From positions 1 to 6,396 of the forward strand of contig JABMMK010000168.1 in NCBI GenBank assembly GCA_013205605.1: a stretch of DNA of 6,396 nucleotides, written 5' to 3'. The notes beneath the pieces are model-generated. The model did not search any database. It saw only the letters and a program-made list of their open reading frames with translations, and was not told the origin of the DNA. Shown here piece after piece: positions 1 to 6,352 of this stretch. The first letter of the stretch is position 1, and each line of letters opens with the position of its first letter. The DNA comes from Cytophagales bacterium. Lineage in GTDB: Bacteria; Bacteroidota; Bacteroidia; Cytophagales; Spirosomataceae. The translations under genes and the position numbers were made by a program.

Positions 1-527
1 ATAAAAGCCTGCTGGTTTATCATGATAAACCACAGCGTTATTATTTGTTTGATATCTTACGGGAATCATGCAATTCAGTTTATATAAGCTGTAATAAGGA
101 ACAAGTCAAGCAAATGTTTTCAGGCTATCAGTATATTATTGACGAACCTGCATTCAATAATGCCGGACCTCTTACAGCCTGCCTTTCAGCTTTTAAGCAA
201 TTTCCCGGTCGAGATATTTTGTTAATTGCCTGCGATTACCCTTATCTTACAGGGGACGAAATCAGAAGGTTTATTGATTTTTTTGCCGGTAAGAATAAGC
301 CAGCAGCATTTTATAATCTTTTAGAGAAAGTTTTTGTTCCAGTTTTGGGATATTATCCTGCCGGATCAGAAGCGGCCATGCTTAATCGGAAAGAGGATTC
401 AAGGTATTCATTAAACCAATTATTAAAAGATGCCGATGGCTTGAAATATGTTCCCAAGGATTTGAGAAGCTTGATAAGCTTTGATACACCCGCACAATTT
501 AAATCATTCAATATCCTTAAGCATTAG
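1..527 (+). CDS. mobA: MobA-like molybdenum cofactor nucleotidyltransferase, 5'-partial
   Basis: The reading frame is open from base 3 at the window edge to the TAG at 525-527, so the gene begins upstream; a TTG at 45 is internal. About 174 residues are visible. The first ones, KSLLVYHDKPQRYYL, fit the end of the MobA signature LAGGxSxRMGxDK and what follows it, so only some 20-25 N-terminal residues, including the glycine-rich nucleotide loop, should be missing. Further MobA-type marks are NAGPLTACLSAF (GPLAG-like segment), IACDYPYL (the metal-binding DxPxL type) and a C-terminal LISFDTPAQF resembling the usual N-TPED motif. MobA attaches GMP to molybdopterin in the cytoplasm, giving the bis-MGD cofactor used by enzymes such as the oxidoreductase encoded at 1767-4088. 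The next gene, fdhD, starts 42 bp downstream on the same strand. A related transferase with another nucleotide, such as a MocA-like protein, cannot be excluded because the N-terminus is absent. Confidence 0.82.
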   Translation, partial: KSLLVYHDKPQRYYLFDILRESCNSVYISCNKEQVKQMFSGYQYIIDEPAFNNAGPLTACLSAFKQFPGRDILLIACDYPYLTGDEIRRFIDFFAGKNKPAAFYNLLEKVFVPVLGYYPAGSEAAMLNRKEDSRYSLNQLLKDADGLKYVPKDLRSLISFDTPAQFKSFNILKH

Positions 528-569
528 TTTTCAGTTTCAGTTTTAATTGTATCTACCTTTAAATATTAC

Positions 570-1415
570 ATGAGTATTGCCAAAATTGAACATATCGTTG
601 TCAAAAAAGTGAATGAAAATAATGTTCATTCCGTTCTTGAAGCATTGGCTATTGAAGATCCATTGTTTTTTATACTGACCTGGAGCTCCCCAACTGGAAA
701 GATGTCAAGGCAGATTTCGGTTACGATGAGGACTCCGGGAAACGACGACGAATTGGCTGTAGGATATTTATTCAACGAAGGGATTATCATTGATCCTGCT
801 TCTTCCATTCAATCCATTGAGCATATTAGGACGGATAGCAATAAAATAGAAGTTGTTTTAAAAGAAAATATTTTACCAAATTTAAAGGGGGCTGATCGCA
901 GATCTTTTGTTTCATCTTCCTGCGGGGTATGTGGAAAGACCGAGATAGATTACATAGAATCTCCATTTAATGCGGTTGGAAAACCTATGACTATCTCAAA
1001 AGATATATTATTTGGTTTGCAAGATACATTAAGGGAGAAGCAATCTGTTTTTGAAGAGACAGGCGGCATTCATGCGGCTGCTTTATTTACTTCCGATGGA
1101 AATCTTATTTTAGTAAGAGAGGATGTTGGCAGACATAATGCCCTGGATAAAGTCATTGGAAATGCTTTATTATCAGGTTTATGCCCGCTGGTGCAGACAA
1201 TTTTGTTATTAAGTGGACGTGCGAGTTATGAGCTTATCCAAAAGGCATCTATGGCCGGGATAAGAATAATTGCTTCTGTAGGAGCACCATCCAGCCTGGC
1301 AGTTAGTTTAGCCCGCGAAATGAAGATTACGCTTATTGGTTTTTTACGTGACGGACGATTTAATATTTATACTGAATTTGACAATTTTCTAGATTATGAA
1401 ACTTCGAATAAATGA
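570..1415 (+). CDS. fdhD: FdhD, formate dehydrogenase sulfurtransferase accessory protein
   Basis: FdhD carries sulfur from a cysteine desulfurase (IscS in E. coli) to the molybdenum cofactor of formate dehydrogenases, and the enzymes are inactive without it. The 281-residue length fits the family (about 270-280). Motifs in order: MRTPGND (53-59), ELAVGYLF (61-68), SSCGVCGK with the CxxC pair C118/C121 (116-123), ETGGIHAAAL (163-172), REDVGRHNALDK (183-194), SGRASYELIQKASMAG (215-230), APSSLAVSLA (239-248) and GFLRDGRFNIYT (257-268). Both cysteines of the persulfide-bearing CxxC motif are present, so the protein should be active. The ATG at 570 gives the normal N-terminus; no Shine-Dalgarno is evident. 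The 3' end overlaps the next gene by 20 bp. The target enzyme is almost certainly the oxidoreductase two genes downstream. Confidence 0.97.
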   Translation: MSIAKIEHIVVKKVNENNVHSVLEALAIEDPLFFILTWSSPTGKMSRQISVTMRTPGNDDELAVGYLFNEGIIIDPASSIQSIEHIRTDSNKIEVVLKENILPNLKGADRRSFVSSSCGVCGKTEIDYIESPFNAVGKPMTISKDILFGLQDTLREKQSVFEETGGIHAAALFTSDGNLILVREDVGRHNALDKVIGNALLSGLCPLVQTILLLSGRASYELIQKASMAGIRIIASVGAPSSLAVSLAREMKITLIGFLRDGRFNIYTEFDNFLDYETSNK

Positions 1416-1767
1416 CAACTCAGTGCGATTCAGGCTTAATAAGCTCGAAGTTGCTATTTTGGCCAAACAAGGATTTCTTGAAGCACAAACCAATTTTGGC
1501 TCCGCTGTGTTTTTTTATGCAATAAAGGCAGATACAGCCTCCGATACCATGCATGCAGATCTGGAATCTAATCGTATTGTTCTTTATGTGCCCGAAGGAG
1601 AAATAATCAATTGGCCCGATAATGATAAAGTGAGTATTCGTTTTTCACAGGGGTTAAAAAATGGAAAAAGTCTTAGTTTGCTGTTGGAAAAGGATTTTGT
1701 ATGTCTTGATGATACAGATGAAGATCAATCCGATAATTATGAAAATCCCAAAGCAATTAGTAAATAA
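1396..1767 (+). CDS. small DUF7009-like protein in the formate dehydrogenase-type operon
   Basis: A 123-residue soluble protein with no signal peptide or membrane segment. It starts at an ATG inside the last codons of fdhD (20-bp overlap) and its TAA shares one base with the ATG of the oxidoreductase gene. From memory it fits the small DUF7009 family: an MKLRINDNSVRFRL start (residues 1-14), a central short-strand region with IVLYVPEGEI (61-70), and the C-terminal signature EKDFVCLDD followed by an acidic stretch and NYENP (98-118). C103 lies in that signature. The function is not established. Placement between the sulfurtransferase and its likely client suggests a dedicated chaperone, cofactor-insertion factor or small subunit; this is inference. 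No Shine-Dalgarno precedes the start, so translation probably depends on ribosomes finishing fdhD. I am confident the gene is real, less so of the family name. Confidence 0.85.
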   Translation: MKLRINDNSVRFRLNKLEVAILAKQGFLEAQTNFGSAVFFYAIKADTASDTMHADLESNRIVLYVPEGEIINWPDNDKVSIRFSQGLKNGKSLSLLLEKDFVCLDDTDEDQSDNYENPKAISK

Positions 1768-4088
1768 TGGCTGAAGAAAATCTAAATATTCCATCGGAAG
1801 AAAATCCTGAAGTATTTTTAGGATTGAGGCTTCGCAAACCATCAGATTCTGCTGCCGGTATCCCGGGCGTTACGCAGGCATTGAAGCATATTTTAAAAGA
1901 AGCGGGGCCTGCTAGAGGGTTTAAAGCATTACTTAACCTTAATCAGAAAACGGGGTTTGATTGTTCAAGCTGCGCCTGGCCTGATCCTGATGATGACCGA
2001 AATGGTGTTGCTGAATATTGCGAGAATGGCGCAAAAGCAATTGCAGATGAAGCAACCACAAAAAAAATCGGGGCTAAATTTTTCAGTGAAAATTCCATAT
2101 TTCAACTTGCTAATCAAAGCGATTATGAAATTGGCAAACATGGCAGAATTGCGGAACCTCTTTTTTTACGGAAAGGATCTTCTCATTATGAATCTGTCAG
2201 CTGGGAATTTGCATTTGACCGGATTGCAAAGGAATTGAATTCACTCGCCTCCCCTGATGAGGCCATGTTTTACACTTCCGGAAGAACCAGTAATGAAGCT
2301 GCTTTTCTTTACCAGCTTTTTGTGCGGGAATTTGGAACAAATAATCTACCTGATTGCAGTAATATGTGCCATGAAAGCAGTGGCGTTGCATTATCTGAAT
2401 CCTTAGGAATTGGAAAAGGGTCAGTAACATTGGAAGATTTTTACCAAGCCGAGGTGATTATGATATTGGGGCAAAACCCAGGCACCAATCATCCCAGAAT
2501 GCTGACTGCACTGCAAAAGGCGAAGGCAAAAGGGGCAACTATTATTTCTGTTAATCCCATGCCGGAAACGGGGTTAATGGCATTTAGCAACCCTCAACAA
2601 ATTGGAGGATTGTTGGGACATGAAACCAAATTGACAGATATTTTCCTGCAGATCAAGTTAAATGGCGATATGGCTTTATTACAAGCCTTGGAGTTGATGA
2701 TGATCCGTGATGATCATTGCAAGCCGGGTTTGGTACTTGACCGAGATTTTATTGCTTCTAGCACATCGGGATTTGATCAATTTGAAAAACATATTTTAAG
2801 TAATGATCTTGAACAATTAATAGCCTCCACTGGACTAAAATATCAAGATGTGGAAGAGGCCTATTTTGCCATTCGCGATAAAAAGAAGATTATAGTTTGT
2901 TGGGCCATGGGAATTACGCAGCATAAACAAGCTGTAGATACAATCAAAGAAATTGCTAATTTCCTTTTGTTGAAGGGAAGTATTGGTAAGCCGGGGGCCG
3001 GAACTTGTCCTGTCAGGGGCCATAGTAATGTGCAGGGGGATCGTACCATGGGAATATATGAAAAACCTTCCGTTGGGTTTTTGGATTCAATCAGGGATAA
3101 TTTTGGCTTTGAACCTCCGCGCAATCATGGTTTTGATGTGGTTGAAAGTATACGTGCTATGCATTCAGGAAAGGGAAAGGTATTATTTGCTATGGGGGGT
3201 AATTTTTTGTCTGCTACTCCGGATACAGGTTTTACCGCCGAAGCACTACGCAATTGCTCACTTACTGTTCATGTATCTACAAAACTTAATAGAAGCCATT
3301 TGGTGCATGGAGAGGAAGCTTTTATTCTTCCCTGTTTGGCTCGTAGTGACAAGGATGTGCAACAAGATGAAATCCAGTTTATTACCTGCGAAAATTCAAT
3401 GGGAGTAGTGCAGATGTCGAAGGGAATGCTAAAACCAATTTCTGATAAACTTCTTAGTGAGCCAGTCATTGTATGCCTTTTGGCAAAAGCTGTTTTAGGA
3501 AATCGCAGCAAAGTGAATTGGGATCAATATATGCTGCATTATGATGCTATAAGGGCAGATATTGAGCGTACCATTCCTGGGTTTGAAGATTTTAATCATC
3601 GTGTCAGGAATCCCGGAGGATTTTATTTGCCTAATTGTAATCGGGAGGGGAAATTTGATACCGCTTCCGGAAAGGGAATATTTAATATCGCCGTTCCAAA
3701 TGTACCTGCATTGGAAAAAGATGAATTAATGATGATGACAATCAGGAGTCATGATCAGTTCAATACTACCATTTATGGTAATGATGATCGCTACCGTGGC
3801 ATATTTAATGAACGGCGAGTAATATTTATGAATGAAAATGACATGAAGCGCCTTTATTTACGCATCGGAGATGTTGTTGATATTACTAATAATTTTGGTG
3901 GCGTCTGTCGAATAGCCCGAAAATTTGTGGTAGTAGCTTATTCAATAGCGGAAGGTTGCGCAGCTACTTATTTTCCTGAAACCAATGTATTGGTTCCAAT
4001 AGATAGTGTGGCGGAAAAAAGTAATACTCCTACATCCAAGCTTGTAGTAATAAAAGTTATAAAGCACCAAGGGAAGGAGGCCGTATGA
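1767..4088 (+). CDS. FdhF/YdeP-family molybdopterin oxidoreductase (formate dehydrogenase-like catalytic subunit)
   Basis: A 773-residue bis-MGD enzyme close to the usual length of the FdhF/YdeP alpha-subunit family (roughly 740-770). The N-terminus has the family pattern AAGIPGV (29-35) and then FDCSSCAWPDP (64-74) with C66 and C69, followed by EYCENGAKA with C85; these are the likely ligands of one iron-sulfur cluster. SGRTSNEAAFLYQLF (171-185) begins the molybdopterin domain. NMCHESSG (199-206) places C201-H202 where E. coli FdhH has the Sec140-His141 pair, so C201 (codon TGC) is the likely Mo ligand. PVRGHSNVQGDRTMG (415-429) matches the FdhH RGQNNVQG region, with R417 corresponding to catalytic Arg333. 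The C-terminal cofactor domain carries RSHDQFNTTIYGNDDRYRG (660-678). No signal peptide or Tat motif is seen, so it is probably cytoplasmic. Formate oxidation is plausible, but several YdeP-type members have no proven substrate. No electron-transfer subunit is adjacent. Confidence 0.94.
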   Translation: MAEENLNIPSEENPEVFLGLRLRKPSDSAAGIPGVTQALKHILKEAGPARGFKALLNLNQKTGFDCSSCAWPDPDDDRNGVAEYCENGAKAIADEATTKKIGAKFFSENSIFQLANQSDYEIGKHGRIAEPLFLRKGSSHYESVSWEFAFDRIAKELNSLASPDEAMFYTSGRTSNEAAFLYQLFVREFGTNNLPDCSNMCHESSGVALSESLGIGKGSVTLEDFYQAEVIMILGQNPGTNHPRMLTALQKAKAKGATIISVNPMPETGLMAFSNPQQIGGLLGHETKLTDIFLQIKLNGDMALLQALELMMIRDDHCKPGLVLDRDFIASSTSGFDQFEKHILSNDLEQLIASTGLKYQDVEEAYFAIRDKKKIIVCWAMGITQHKQAVDTIKEIANFLLLKGSIGKPGAGTCPVRGHSNVQGDRTMGIYEKPSVGFLDSIRDNFGFEPPRNHGFDVVESIRAMHSGKGKVLFAMGGNFLSATPDTGFTAEALRNCSLTVHVSTKLNRSHLVHGEEAFILPCLARSDKDVQQDEIQFITCENSMGVVQMSKGMLKPISDKLLSEPVIVCLLAKAVLGNRSKVNWDQYMLHYDAIRADIERTIPGFEDFNHRVRNPGGFYLPNCNREGKFDTASGKGIFNIAVPNVPALEKDELMMMTIRSHDQFNTTIYGNDDRYRGIFNERRVIFMNENDMKRLYLRIGDVVDITNNFGGVCRIARKFVVVAYSIAEGCAATYFPETNVLVPIDSVAEKSNTPTSKLVVIKVIKHQGKEAV
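4074..4080 (+). promoter_or_regulatory. strong Shine-Dalgarno before the ATGA-coupled stump
   Basis: AAGGAGG lies inside the last codons of the oxidoreductase gene, 4 nt before the ATG at 4085. It is the best ribosome binding site in the window; the other starts have none that is obvious. It suggests that a further cistron was once translated from this point. Confidence 0.5.
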
Positions 4089-4123
4089 TCAAATTAAATG
4101 TATTCTTTCTCAATCAAGCTTAG
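4085..4123 (+). pseudogene. 12-codon stump of a lost downstream operon gene (possible)
   Basis: The ATG overlaps the TGA of the oxidoreductase gene as ATGA, a classic coupling arrangement, and a strong Shine-Dalgarno sits just upstream. The frame reads MIKLNVFFLNQA and stops at TAG (4121-4123). The start vaguely resembles MoaD (molybdopterin synthase small subunit), where MIK-VLFFGQLA-like beginnings occur, and that would fit a molybdenum cofactor operon, but 12 residues cannot establish it. The following sequence does not continue the protein in any frame I could follow. It could instead be a real short coupling peptide. Confidence 0.3.
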
Positions 4124-4160
4124 ATATGGGTTAATTGAGTATCCGATGGTACTTCTTTAA

Positions 4161-4304
4161 TGCCTGGCGCCAAATTGTAATTTCAGAAAATTATCCGACC
4201 CTAAAGAATTATCTCAAAAATCTAAAATGGGTAGTTATATGCCTAATGGGGTCAACTTTGCACCTGTGTTGAAAGTACTTAAAGATACTAACGCACAGGA
4301 ATGA
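4161..4304 (+). pseudogene. orphan reading frame resembling a protein C-terminus
   Basis: This frame runs 47 codons from just after an in-frame TAA (4158-4160) to TGA at 4302-4304. Its second half, SDPKELSQKSKMGSYMPNGV followed by NFAPVLKVLKDTNAQE, reads like a genuine soluble protein end, with codons like those of the operon. There is no start near its beginning; the first in-frame ATGs come late, at 4227 and 4239. In the same frame upstream, 4098-4160 encodes MYSFSIKLRYGLIEYPMVLL and a stop. A competing + frame (4138-4269) is also open over 43 codons, so chance cannot be excluded. I do not recognise the family. Confidence 0.25.
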
Positions 4305-4307
4305 AAA

Positions 4308-4499
4308 TTGAGGTTTTATGGCACAAATATACATTTGAGCATTTTACACAAGGATATTGGCTGTAACATTCCACCTATTAAGGGTGCAATCAGAGAAGTC
4401 ATCAGAAATGGCGACTTTTTTCGTTTAAAAACCTCCCCTATTACATCCATTCGTAGATTTTCGTGGTTCAAGCCCAGCAGAGGATTTGGTGATTTTTAG
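4308..4499. other. segment open on both strands, possible remnant of a repeat or mobile element
   Basis: The + strand is open for 63 codons from a TTG at 4308 to the TAG at 4497-4499. The - strand is open for 59 codons over nearly the same bases (4495 down to a stop at 4316-4318), with an ATG at 4450 that would give 44 residues containing MTSLIAPLIGG. Neither product is recognised and neither has a ribosome binding site. Two overlapping open frames on opposite strands in AT-rich DNA are unusual enough to note, and may reflect a decayed insertion sequence end or a dispersed repeat. A functional protein is unlikely. Confidence 0.2.
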
Positions 4500-4594
4500 A
4501 CTTTTTTCAATGAGAATTATACTCGAAATTTTTGTTTTGTGCCAAGAATTGAATTGGTCTAAGAAAAACATTCATTTCTTCCCCAAAATATCAG

Positions 4595-5155
4595 TTACTT
4601 ATTTTTAAACGGAAACTCAACACTCAAATACTCCCAGCTCAATTTTATCTTGCCTTTTTTGGCATTGATGGGCAATACTTGGTAAGTCAGTGCTTCCACT
4701 AACGTTTCACTTTTGATGGGTTTTACCTTGATTCGTATGATGTCATTTTCTTCTTTATAATCATCTGCTAAGTGCATATCCCACGTTTTACTCAAAATCA
4801 AAGTCCAAGTTTCTTTTCCTGGAATAGTAAAAAATCCATATTTACCTTTTGGAATAACTTTACCTTCAACGAGTATATCCTGACCAAAATCTATCCAGGT
4901 AGCTTTGTGAGCTCCCGATGACCATACTTGATTATAGGCAACTAAACCATTCCAAATATTCCGACCTCTCACACTCGGCGACCCGTAATCTACATGTACG
5001 TGATTTGTGCCTACCATTGTCATTGCGGTCATTTTAGGACTTTTGGGTTTGACCGCTGTTTTACTGGTATCGGCTTGGGGTTGATGGTTTTGGTGTTGGG
5101 CAGAAACACTAATTGAAAGTGCCAAGAATAAGGTTAAAGGAGTAATTTTTTTCAT
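4595..5155 (-). CDS. secreted DUF2911 domain protein
   Basis: A 186-residue protein of the DUF2911 family, common in Bacteroidota. Residues 1-19 form a signal peptide (KK, a hydrophobic stretch, then VSA-Q), so the product is exported. The mature N-terminus QHQNHQPQ and H52/H54 add several histidines. The DUF2911 core is recognisable: VDYGSPSVRGRNIW (55-68), LVAYNQVWSSGAHKATWIDF (71-90), LVEGKVIPKGKYGFFTIPGKETWTLIL (95-121), DIIRIKVKP (138-146), and the C-terminal KLSWEYLSVEFPF (171-183). The biochemical role of the family is unknown. The start is the ATG at 5155, with an AT-rich leader and no clear Shine-Dalgarno. It lies downstream of, and on the same strand as, the YncE-like gene, separated by 138 bp containing a strong hairpin, so it may have its own promoter. 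No canonical Bacteroidota promoter was found in the leader. Confidence 0.88.
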   Translation of the reverse strand: MKKITPLTLFLALSISVSAQHQNHQPQADTSKTAVKPKSPKMTAMTMVGTNHVHVDYGSPSVRGRNIWNGLVAYNQVWSSGAHKATWIDFGQDILVEGKVIPKGKYGFFTIPGKETWTLILSKTWDMHLADDYKEENDIIRIKVKPIKSETLVEALTYQVLPINAKKGKIKLSWEYLSVEFPFKNK

Positions 5156-5243
5156 GATTTTAACTAATTATGTAATTGATTTTTTACGGGTGTTCTTAAT
5201 AGAATGAGGCACGACAAAATGGTAATAAACTAAACACAGAAAA

Positions 5244-5286
5244 TATGGTCAGTATACTTGATGATATTTCAAGCATACTGACCATA
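5244..5286 (-). terminator. 18-bp stem hairpin after the YncE-like gene
   Basis: Arms 5244-5261 and 5269-5286 are complementary over 18 positions around a 7-nt loop. The single non-Watson-Crick position is A/C when read as + strand RNA but G-U when read as - strand RNA, so the hairpin is fully paired only on the - strand. It begins 7 nt after the TAG (5294-5296) of the YncE-like gene. On the - strand it is followed by TTT and then mixed sequence, so the U-tract is short. Most likely it is a terminator or a stabilising/attenuating 3' structure; a dyad operator for the downstream gene is an alternative. Confidence 0.65.
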
Positions 5287-5293
5287 GTAAGAG

Positions 5294-6352
5294 CTACCTA
5301 ATTACAATTCCATTGGGTTTTTTACCAACAGAAATCGTTTTTATAACTTTATGTTGCATCATATCCACAACCGATACACTGGCTGCTTCTTGATTAGTCA
5401 CATAAGCCGTCATGTCTATAAAAGCAATGGCATGACTTCCTGCCGCCGTAACAAACGCACCTGAAGGAAGCATTTTTCCGGTCGCATCTTTGGTCCACCA
5501 ATGAACTTTCCCCGCCTTTGGGTCTGTTACCCACATCTCTTTCATATCAGATTGGTACGCCACAAAACCCGGCTTAAAACCTAATACAACCGTTTCAACC
5601 ACTTTTAACGTTTTTACGTCAATAATTGAAACGGTTTGTCCATCTTCATTATCCACGTACATTCGGGCATCCGCTCCCGTCCATGCCCCTACCGGATTCA
5701 TTCCCACGGGAATTGTTGCTAAGATTACTTTGGATGCAGGATTAATGGCAGTAACCGAATTACTCATTCCATTTGCCACTAAAGCAACTGTTCCATCACT
5801 TGAGAACGTTACTTCTGCGGGTTCTTTTCCTACTACAATCGTATTTTTCAAGGCAAAAGTGGTCGCATCATAAACCAAAACTTTTCCAGCTTCATCCATT
5901 TGAGAAGTCCAAATTTCTTGACCATTGCTTGAATAAACAGCATTATGATTCATAACGGGCGTCTCGATTACTTTTACATTCAAGCCCGTTGTAGCGTCTA
6001 AAACGGCAAACTTACCTTTCATTCCAGCCATACCCCCAGCGTGACCCGCACTCAAATCCATACCTGGCGCCGCAATGGCTACTTGCGTTTTTGAAGCATT
6101 CAAATAAATGTGATGTGGATATGCTAATGATTTCCCCATATTCATTCCTTGCATTTGAGTTCCTGAACCATCTGTTAATTGTATTAAATCAGAAACCGTG
6201 TTGGTACTCAAATTGATAACTGATACCGTACTACTTTCCCCATTGACCACATAAGCAGCAGGATAATTGATGTTTAGTTGTGGTTGGTTTGAGTCCATGT
6301 CCATGCAACCTACTAAGGTCATGGTAAAAATTGAAATCACAATCTTTCTCAT
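5294..6352 (-). CDS. YncE-like beta-propeller lipoprotein with Met/His-rich insertion
   Basis: A 352-residue exported protein. The N-terminus is a lipoprotein signal with a lipobox-like LVGC at 13-16; lipid attachment at C16 followed by MDMD would place it on the periplasmic or outer-membrane face. The rest is a YVTN/YncE-type beta-propeller: repeated units such as AAYVVNGESSTVSVINLSTNTV (32-53), VLVYDATTFALKNTIVVGKEPAEVTFSSDG (158-187), VSIIDVKTLKVVETVVLGFKPG (241-262) and VSVVDMMQHKVIKTISVGKKPNGIVI (326-351). Between the first blades lies an insertion rich in Met and His (M67, M70, M72, M98, H104, M108, M111), unlike the rest of the chain. No catalytic residues are recognisable; such propellers usually bind proteins or ligands. 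The Met/His content suggests soft-metal (copper) binding, but this is inference. The start is the ATG at 6352; the leader (6353-6396) is AT-rich, without a clear Shine-Dalgarno or Bacteroidota promoter. Confidence 0.88.
   Translation of the reverse strand: MRKIVISIFTMTLVGCMDMDSNQPQLNINYPAAYVVNGESSTVSVINLSTNTVSDLIQLTDGSGTQMQGMNMGKSLAYPHHIYLNASKTQVAIAAPGMDLSAGHAGGMAGMKGKFAVLDATTGLNVKVIETPVMNHNAVYSSNGQEIWTSQMDEAGKVLVYDATTFALKNTIVVGKEPAEVTFSSDGTVALVANGMSNSVTAINPASKVILATIPVGMNPVGAWTGADARMYVDNEDGQTVSIIDVKTLKVVETVVLGFKPGFVAYQSDMKEMWVTDPKAGKVHWWTKDATGKMLPSGAFVTAAGSHAIAFIDMTAYVTNQEAASVSVVDMMQHKVIKTISVGKKPNGIVIR

Larger units (their letters stand above)
4089..4594. other. gene-poor junction between two convergent blocks
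   Basis: About 500 bp between the + strand operon and the - strand DUF2911 gene, with no recognisable complete gene. It holds the stump at 4085-4123, short open stretches in all + frames up to 4304, and a segment open on both strands from about 4308 to 4499. The last 95 bp are T/A-rich and show only weak inverted repeats: TTAGAC at 4496-4501 pairs with GTCTAA at 4557-4562 across a long loop. I found no convincing rho-independent terminator for either side. No intact transposase, paired terminal inverted repeats or tRNA were seen. The mix of fragments suggests decayed genes or a recombination scar. Confidence 0.6.

Noticed and set aside
45..47. TTG as the start of the MobA-like protein
   Set aside because: The frame is open to the window edge and the residues before it (KSLLVYHDKPQRYY) match the MobA family, so the true start lies upstream of the window.
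554..561. TACCTTTA before fdhD as a Bacteroidota -7 box
   Set aside because: It differs from TAnnTTTG at the last base, has no TTG at the expected -33 spacing, and would leave almost no leader; fdhD is more likely co-transcribed with the gene upstream.
2367..2369. Possible selenocysteine codon at the Mo-ligand position
   Set aside because: The codon is TGC (Cys), so no selenocysteine insertion is needed.
2983..3408. 141-codon + strand frame within the oxidoreductase gene
   Set aside because: It overlaps a clear, motif-complete gene in another frame, and its product has no family features.
2835..3511. Several - strand frames of 60-90 codons opposite the oxidoreductase gene
   Set aside because: They are antisense shadows of a conserved coding region, without family resemblance.
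4462..4478. GGTTCAAGCCC-like sequence resembling a tRNA T-arm
   Set aside because: Only three stem pairs form, and no acceptor, D or anticodon arm fits around it.
5773..5955. 60-codon + strand frame opposite the YncE-like gene
   Set aside because: It is antisense to a repeat-bearing, signal-peptide-bearing gene and its product shows no recognisable features.
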